From assembly GCA_029052375.1 (NCBI GenBank), contig JAIDJD010000015.1, forward strand, positions 1 to 10,990: DNA of 10,990 nucleotides, written 5' to 3'. Shown here piece after piece: positions 7,638-10,990 of this stretch. Source of the DNA: Duncaniella sp. GTDB lineage: Bacteria; Bacteroidota; Bacteroidia; Bacteroidales; Muribaculaceae. Within the stretch, counting starts at the first letter, position 1. The number at the start of each line of letters is the position of its first letter. A program made the translations under genes and the position numbers. The notes under the pieces are model-generated. The model was given only the letters and a program-made list of their open reading frames with translations, had not been told where the DNA came from and searched no databases.

Positions 7638-7828
7638 GTAATTTTTCTCATATCCGCGAACTTTTTGGCGAATAAAGTTGTTAATAAGGCTATTTTGGCT
7701 CTCTTTTCACCCATATCAGTCATTTATTGTTCCCTTTTTCACCTCGGCCAACCGATATCAAAAACAATATTGCACCGCCCGGCGTTCCAACGGGACACAC
7801 CCGCACACGGCGCCGCCGGCATCAAAGA

Positions 7829-7860
7829 TTTGTACGTGTCAAAGTTTTTTATCATCTTTG
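7829..7860 (+). promoter_or_regulatory. Bacteroidetes-type promoter for the lipoprotein gene
   Basis: TTTG at 7829-7832 and CATCTTTG at 7853-7860 are spaced by 20 bases, matching the -33 TTTG / -7 TAnnTTTG arrangement with one mismatch in the -7 box. Transcription would start near 7866, giving a leader of about 75 bases. Confidence 0.65.
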
Positions 7861-7940
7861 CACAAGTTTCAGCCACCCCAGCGGTCACGGCGCCGGAGCC
7901 GAGACATACAAGTACAACAAAATCATTACGTTCTGAGAAT

Positions 7941-8801
7941 ATGAAAAAGATATTGTCAGCGGCCGCCACACTCGCCGCGGCCGCCATCCCGATGTTCCTC
8001 GCTTCCTGCGGACAGCAGGCAGACTCCGCCTCCGGCAAAGGCAAGGCCGAGGCCATCTCCGAGTTTTCAGTAGACCAGACCGTCAAGAGCGCCGAGAAAT
8101 ACTACGTCCTGACCTTCGGCGGAGATACAGCCTACTTGCAGAAAGCCACCATCATCCACTGGCCCGACAAGATTGGAGACGCCGACATCGCGGCTCTCCG
8201 CGACACGCTCCTCTCATACTGCTACGGAGCCAAGGCGATGCCCGTCAACGATGCCATATCGGCCTACCTCGACGACACCTCAGAGCTATGTCTCGCCTCG
8301 GAGGAGGACAGCATAGCCCCCGCAGACTCGGTGCCCGCCTCAGACCATGTGCGCTCGTGGTACGACAACGTCTCGGCCACCGTCCTCGAAATCAACTCCG
8401 AGACAGCCACCTACGAGGTCACCTCGAGCTCGTACCTCGGCGGAGCCCACCCCATGACCGTCACCACCCCCTTCACCTACGACCTCGCCGCCGGCAGAGT
8501 GATGACCCTCGAGAATATGTTCGAGCCGGGTAGCACAGACTCGCTGATGACCGTCATAAAGACCGCCCTCGCCCGCCAGCTCAACGTCCGTCCCGACCAG
8601 CTTGCCAGAGCGGGCATATCCACAGACCAGCTCACGGCCCCCGGACAGCCCTACATAATGGGAGGCTCAGTCATCTTCCACTACAACCCCTACGACATCG
8701 CCCCCTATGCCATGGGCTCGGTAGACGTCACCGTCTATCCCTACGAGCTCCAGGACCTCCTCTCCCCCGGGGCCAAGGCCATAATAAACCACGGTTTCTG
8801 A
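7941..8801 (+). CDS. DUF3298 (RsiV C-terminal-like) lipoprotein
   Basis: A 286-residue predicted lipoprotein. The ATG at 7941 gives a classic lipoprotein signal: MKK, a hydrophobic alanine-rich core, and the lipobox LASC with the lipidated cysteine at 23. The frame is open further upstream, but only this start gives a signal peptide and it lies after the promoter. Residues 40-160 contain a DUF4163-like region. The C-terminal part has the DUF3298 features YLGGAHP (165-171), the repeated threonine-rich strand after it, and SVIFHYNPYDIAPYAMGS (243-260). DUF3298 also occurs in the RsiV anti-sigma/lysozyme-binding protein and in PdaC-type cell-wall proteins, but its role in Bacteroidetes lipoproteins is unknown. 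Without the membrane-spanning anti-sigma domain this is not an RsiV. C94 and C117 are the only other cysteines. It is monocistronic, divergent from acpP, and ends at a strong terminator. Confidence 0.85.
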   Translation: MKKILSAAATLAAAAIPMFLASCGQQADSASGKGKAEAISEFSVDQTVKSAEKYYVLTFGGDTAYLQKATIIHWPDKIGDADIAALRDTLLSYCYGAKAMPVNDAISAYLDDTSELCLASEEDSIAPADSVPASDHVRSWYDNVSATVLEINSETATYEVTSSSYLGGAHPMTVTTPFTYDLAAGRVMTLENMFEPGSTDSLMTVIKTALARQLNVRPDQLARAGISTDQLTAPGQPYIMGGSVIFHYNPYDIAPYAMGSVDVTVYPYELQDLLSPGAKAIINHGF

Positions 8802-8836
8802 CCTCCGCGCACAAAAGGAAACCAGACCATAACACA

Positions 8837-8880
8837 GACAAAGGGTATGCCCCGTCAGCGGGACATACCCTTTGTCTTTT
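8837..8880. terminator. Strong bidirectional terminator between the lipoprotein gene and xseA
   Basis: Arms 8837-8854 and 8859-8876 form an 18-bp stem with loop TCAG, followed on the plus strand by TTTT. One pair is C-A on the plus strand but a G-U wobble on the minus strand, so the stem serves both convergent transcripts. It lies 35 bases after the lipoprotein stop and about 60 after the xseA stop. Confidence 0.85.
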
Positions 8881-8935
8881 GTCTAAGCCCCTGAAACTCT
8901 TTGCGGCTCTGTCTCAGGAATGCCATCCCCCCCTC

Positions 8936-10297
8936 TCACTCCACCCTGGAGGTGACGGTGCCGGTGGCGAGGGTGGTGGTGAGGGTGGTGCCCGGGCGAA
9001 GGGCCGAGGCCGAGGTGACGGCGCGACCGTCGACACGCGTGATGGAGTATCCGCGGGCCAGCGTGGCCTGGGGCGAGAGCACGTCGAGGAGAGCCTTGAC
9101 GGTGTCGAGCCTTGTCCGGCGGCGCTCTATGACCGAGGCGGGGAGCGTGCGCAGGCGGGTCTCCAGCGAGGCAAGCGCCTGCATCTGCGGGCCTATGCGG
9201 CGGTTGACAATGGCCGAAAGCCTCGGCGGCATGGAGGCGAGGGCCGCCGCGCGCCGCGCAAGGATGCGCCCGGGAGCGGAGCCGAGAACCAGCGCGGCGG
9301 CGTCGAGCGCCGCCTTGCGGTCCCTGACCACAGACAGAGGCAGATGGCTGAGCTGCTGCTCGCAGCGGGCAAGCTGTTCGCGGTCTGCGGCGAGCATGGC
9401 TGTGGCCGTGCGGTGGATGGCCGAGCCTATGGCCTCGAGCCGTCCGAGCAGGCTGACGCCGCGGTCTATGAGCCACTCGGCGGCCGCCGTCGGGGTCTTG
9501 ACGCGCATATTGGCCACGTAGTCGAGCACGGTGATGTCGCGCTCGTGGCCTATGCCTACCACAACGGGGAGGGGAAACTGGGCTATGTTGGCCGCAAGAT
9601 TGTAGTCTTCAAACGCGGCGAGGTCCGATGTGGCGCCACCTCCGCGGATGATGACGACGCAGTCCCAGTCCGAGGCAGAGGCTCCTATCTCGTCGAGGGC
9701 GGCGATGATGGACGACGCGCAGCGGTCGCCCTGAAGGATGGCGGGGAAGAGCCGGGGCACGAAACGTATGTGCGAGGGATTGGTGAGCAGCGAGTGTACG
9801 AAGTCGCCGTAGCCTGCGGCCCCGGGCGCCGATATGACGGCTATGCGCTGCGGCACGGCGGGCCAGGGAAGCTCGCGGTTCAGGGTCAGCATCCCCTCGC
9901 GCCTGAGGCGCTCGAGTATCTCGAGACGGCGGCGCATCAGGTCGCCCATCGTATATGCGGTGTCTACGGCGGTGATGTTGAGCGAGAGGCCGTAGGCGGG
10001 GTGGAACGACGCCGAGAGACAGGCCATTATCTTCATCCCTGAGGCGAGGCGCTGGCCGGTGGCTCCCTCGAAGGCGGCGTCTATGCCGGGGAGCACACTG
10101 CGCCAGATGTTGGCGTGCATCTTGGCCTCCACCGAGCCTGTCGCGGGATTTTTCTGCACCAGCTCGAGGTAGCAGTGGCCGCCGTTGCGCCGCACGTCTG
10201 AGGTCTCGGCCGTCACCCACACGCCGCGCAGCGAGGGCTCGCCGTTGACAATGGCCGAGATGCGGTCGGCAAATTCTTTGAGCGAAAGGGCTGTCAT
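8936..10297 (-). CDS. xseA: Exodeoxyribonuclease VII large subunit
   Basis: Catalytic subunit of exonuclease VII, which degrades single-stranded DNA from both ends to short oligonucleotides and acts in repair; the active enzyme also needs several copies of the small subunit XseB. The start at 10297 gives 453 residues (E. coli XseA 456). The N-terminal OB-fold spans about 1-110 (SLRGVWVTAETSD at 22-34, GHCYLEL at 40-46). The nuclease core shows IAVISAPGAAGYGDF (152-166), VVIIRGGGATSDLAAFED (214-231) and VVVGIGHERDITVLDYVAN (245-263), leading into KTPTAAAE (267-274). The alpha-helical, arginine-rich C-terminal part (about 280-400) is the region that binds XseB, and the tail has LARGYSITR. Its ATG overlaps the birA stop (ATGA), so the two are translationally coupled. 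No xseB follows: only 134 bases with a terminator separate it from the lipoprotein gene. Confidence 0.96.
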   Translation of the reverse strand: MTALSLKEFADRISAIVNGEPSLRGVWVTAETSDVRRNGGHCYLELVQKNPATGSVEAKMHANIWRSVLPGIDAAFEGATGQRLASGMKIMACLSASFHPAYGLSLNITAVDTAYTMGDLMRRRLEILERLRREGMLTLNRELPWPAVPQRIAVISAPGAAGYGDFVHSLLTNPSHIRFVPRLFPAILQGDRCASSIIAALDEIGASASDWDCVVIIRGGGATSDLAAFEDYNLAANIAQFPLPVVVGIGHERDITVLDYVANMRVKTPTAAAEWLIDRGVSLLGRLEAIGSAIHRTATAMLAADREQLARCEQQLSHLPLSVVRDRKAALDAAALVLGSAPGRILARRAAALASMPPRLSAIVNRRIGPQMQALASLETRLRTLPASVIERRRTRLDTVKALLDVLSPQATLARGYSITRVDGRAVTSASALRPGTTLTTTLATGTVTSRVE

Positions 10298-10990
10298 ATC
10301 ACAAACGATATTTCCTTGAACGCGTATATCCTCTCCTCGCCCGAGGCCTCGCGGAGAGTGATGTGGCCTGTGGGAGCCACGGAGACTATCGAGGCCGAGA
10401 CAGGCATGGAGCCGCGCGTATGGTCGACAAAGGGGTGAAGCCCCTCCCTGCGCCACAGGCGGGCATGGTAGGCCTCGGAGAGACTGTCCGGACGCTCAAC
10501 GAGTGCAAGAATCTCGGCGCGCACCTCGTCGAGGAGCGGGCCGAGCGGGGTCTCGCGGCCTGTAAGCTGGAGCATGGATACGGGGTTGGGAGCATCAGAG
10601 CGAAACTCGGCCTGGTTGACGTTGATGCCTATGCCGGCTATCGAGCGCTCTATCCTGCGTCCGGAGAGGGAATTCTCTATGAGGATGCCGCATATCTTGC
10701 GGTCTGCGGCATATATGTCGTTGGGCCACTTGACCGCCACCTCTACGCCGGGCATATGGCGCGAGAGCACCTCGGCCACGCCGAGGGCCACGGCCTCGGA
10801 TATGCCGAACTGTCCGGCGGCGTCCACCCCCTCAGGGCGGAGCATCATCGAGAAGGTGAGGTTCTTGCCGGGCTCGGCCTCCCATGTGTTGCCGCGCTGT
10901 CCGCGCCCTGCGGTCTGGCTCTCGGCCACAACCACGGCCCCGTCGGTCAGCGAGGCGCCCTCGGAGGCCATCCATGAGTTGGTAGAGCCA
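10294..10990 (-). CDS. birA: Biotin--[acetyl-CoA-carboxylase] ligase, 5' end cut by window edge
   Basis: Activates biotin with ATP to biotinyl-AMP and attaches it to the lysine of biotin carboxyl carrier proteins such as that of acetyl-CoA carboxylase. The frame is open through the right edge. Residues upstream of the methionine at 10971 read GSTNSW, matching the STNS motif that starts the catalytic domain, so that methionine is not the start. Counting from it, GRGQRG at 22-27 is the biotinyl-AMP loop, KWPNDI is at 81-86, KICGILIE at 92-99 and GIGINVNQ at 113-120. A C-terminal SH3-like cap follows (about 175-225). Only about 10-20 residues appear to be missing, leaving little room for an N-terminal helix-turn-helix, so this is probably a monofunctional ligase rather than a repressor; the true start is unseen. 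The stop overlaps the xseA start by 4 bp. Confidence 0.95.
   Translation of the reverse strand, partial: GSTNSWMASEGASLTDGAVVVAESQTAGRGQRGNTWEAEPGKNLTFSMMLRPEGVDAAGQFGISEAVALGVAEVLSRHMPGVEVAVKWPNDIYAADRKICGILIENSLSGRRIERSIAGIGINVNQAEFRSDAPNPVSMLQLTGRETPLGPLLDEVRAEILALVERPDSLSEAYHARLWRREGLHPFVDHTRGSMPVSASIVSVAPTGHITLREASGEERIYAFKEISFVI

Larger units (their letters stand above)
7525..7687. repeat. Pair of 12-bp direct repeats AGTTGTTAATAA flanking the acpP promoter
   Basis: Copies lie at 7525-7536, directly before the acpP start codon on the minus strand, and at 7676-7687, upstream of the TACCTTTG box. Each copy also overlaps an AATAAAGTT word. They could be operator half-sites or coincidental AT-rich words. 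Confidence 0.4.
7525..7940. other. Divergent intergenic region between acpP and the lipoprotein gene
   Basis: This 416-base AT-rich stretch contains no credible gene. It holds the acpP promoter box (minus, 7630-7637) with its leader, the lipoprotein promoter (plus, 7829-7860), an inverted repeat at 7606-7627 at the presumed acpP start of transcription, and two copies of AGTTGTTAATAA at 7525-7536 and 7676-7687. About 7690-7820 shows nothing recognisable apart from a GC-rich patch near 7776-7820. Open frames that extend upstream of the lipoprotein ATG run through both promoters and are not coding. Confidence 0.7.

Noticed and set aside
7581..7940. A 120-residue N-terminal extension of the lipoprotein
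   Set aside because: It would start within the acpP leader, run through the lipoprotein promoter, and bury the signal peptide and lipobox.
8879..10042. A 387-codon plus-strand open frame opposite xseA
   Set aside because: Arginine- and glycine-rich antisense shadow beginning in the terminator; xseA on the other strand has all family motifs.
10294..10971. A complete biotin ligase starting at the methionine at 10971
   Set aside because: The frame continues upstream with GSTNSW, a conserved part of the catalytic domain, so the gene is cut by the window edge.

Overview
This looks like a chromosomal segment of a high-GC member of the Bacteroidales. The evidence is the protein set (CgeB-type and family 2 glycosyltransferases, a DUF3298-type lipoprotein, a monofunctional BirA next to XseA), the near absence of Shine-Dalgarno sequences, and promoter-like boxes of the Bacteroidetes form TAnnTTTG (TATATTTG, TACTTTTG, TACCTTTG, CATCTTTG) upstream of genes. 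Most of the window is GC-rich and leans on ATA for isoleucine, which is compatible with Muribaculaceae-like or Alistipes-like lineages. I cannot settle the family from the sequence alone.

Layout from left to right. (1) 1-1035 is clearly AT-richer. It carries, on the minus strand, a Dam/DpnII-type adenine methyltransferase cut by the left edge, preceded by a 31-codon ORF and a promoter-like box. A tandem 12-bp repeat sits at the junction with the GC-rich DNA, so this part looks like the edge of an acquired block. (2) 1054-5584, all minus strand: an OmpR-family response regulator, a sensor histidine kinase overlapping it by 23 bp, then a family 2 glycosyltransferase and a CgeB-like glycosyltransferase, with a hairpin between the kinase and the glycosyltransferases. 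(3) 5806-7524, minus strand: acyl carrier protein followed by beta-ketoacyl-ACP synthase II, a core fatty-acid synthesis pair separated by a 213-bp spacer with a terminator-like hairpin. (4) 7941-8801, plus strand: a DUF3298/RsiV-type lipoprotein, divergent from acpP. (5) 8936-10990, minus strand: exodeoxyribonuclease VII large subunit preceded by, and overlapping by 4 bp, a biotin-protein ligase that runs off the right edge. A strong bidirectional terminator lies between the convergent lipoprotein and xseA.

How the genes relate: acpP and fabF work together in fatty-acid elongation, with BirA (biotinylation of acetyl-CoA carboxylase) in the same broad pathway about 3 kb away. The regulator and kinase form one phosphorelay and are translationally coupled. 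The two glycosyltransferases probably act on a surface glycan, acceptor unknown. I found no tRNA, rRNA, CRISPR array, transposase or integrase. The least ordinary part is the left kilobase (methyltransferase island). No complete new system is visible inside the window; if one exists it would lie to the left of base 1. A hand scan found GATC, the expected methyltransferase target, only about 8 times in 11 kb.
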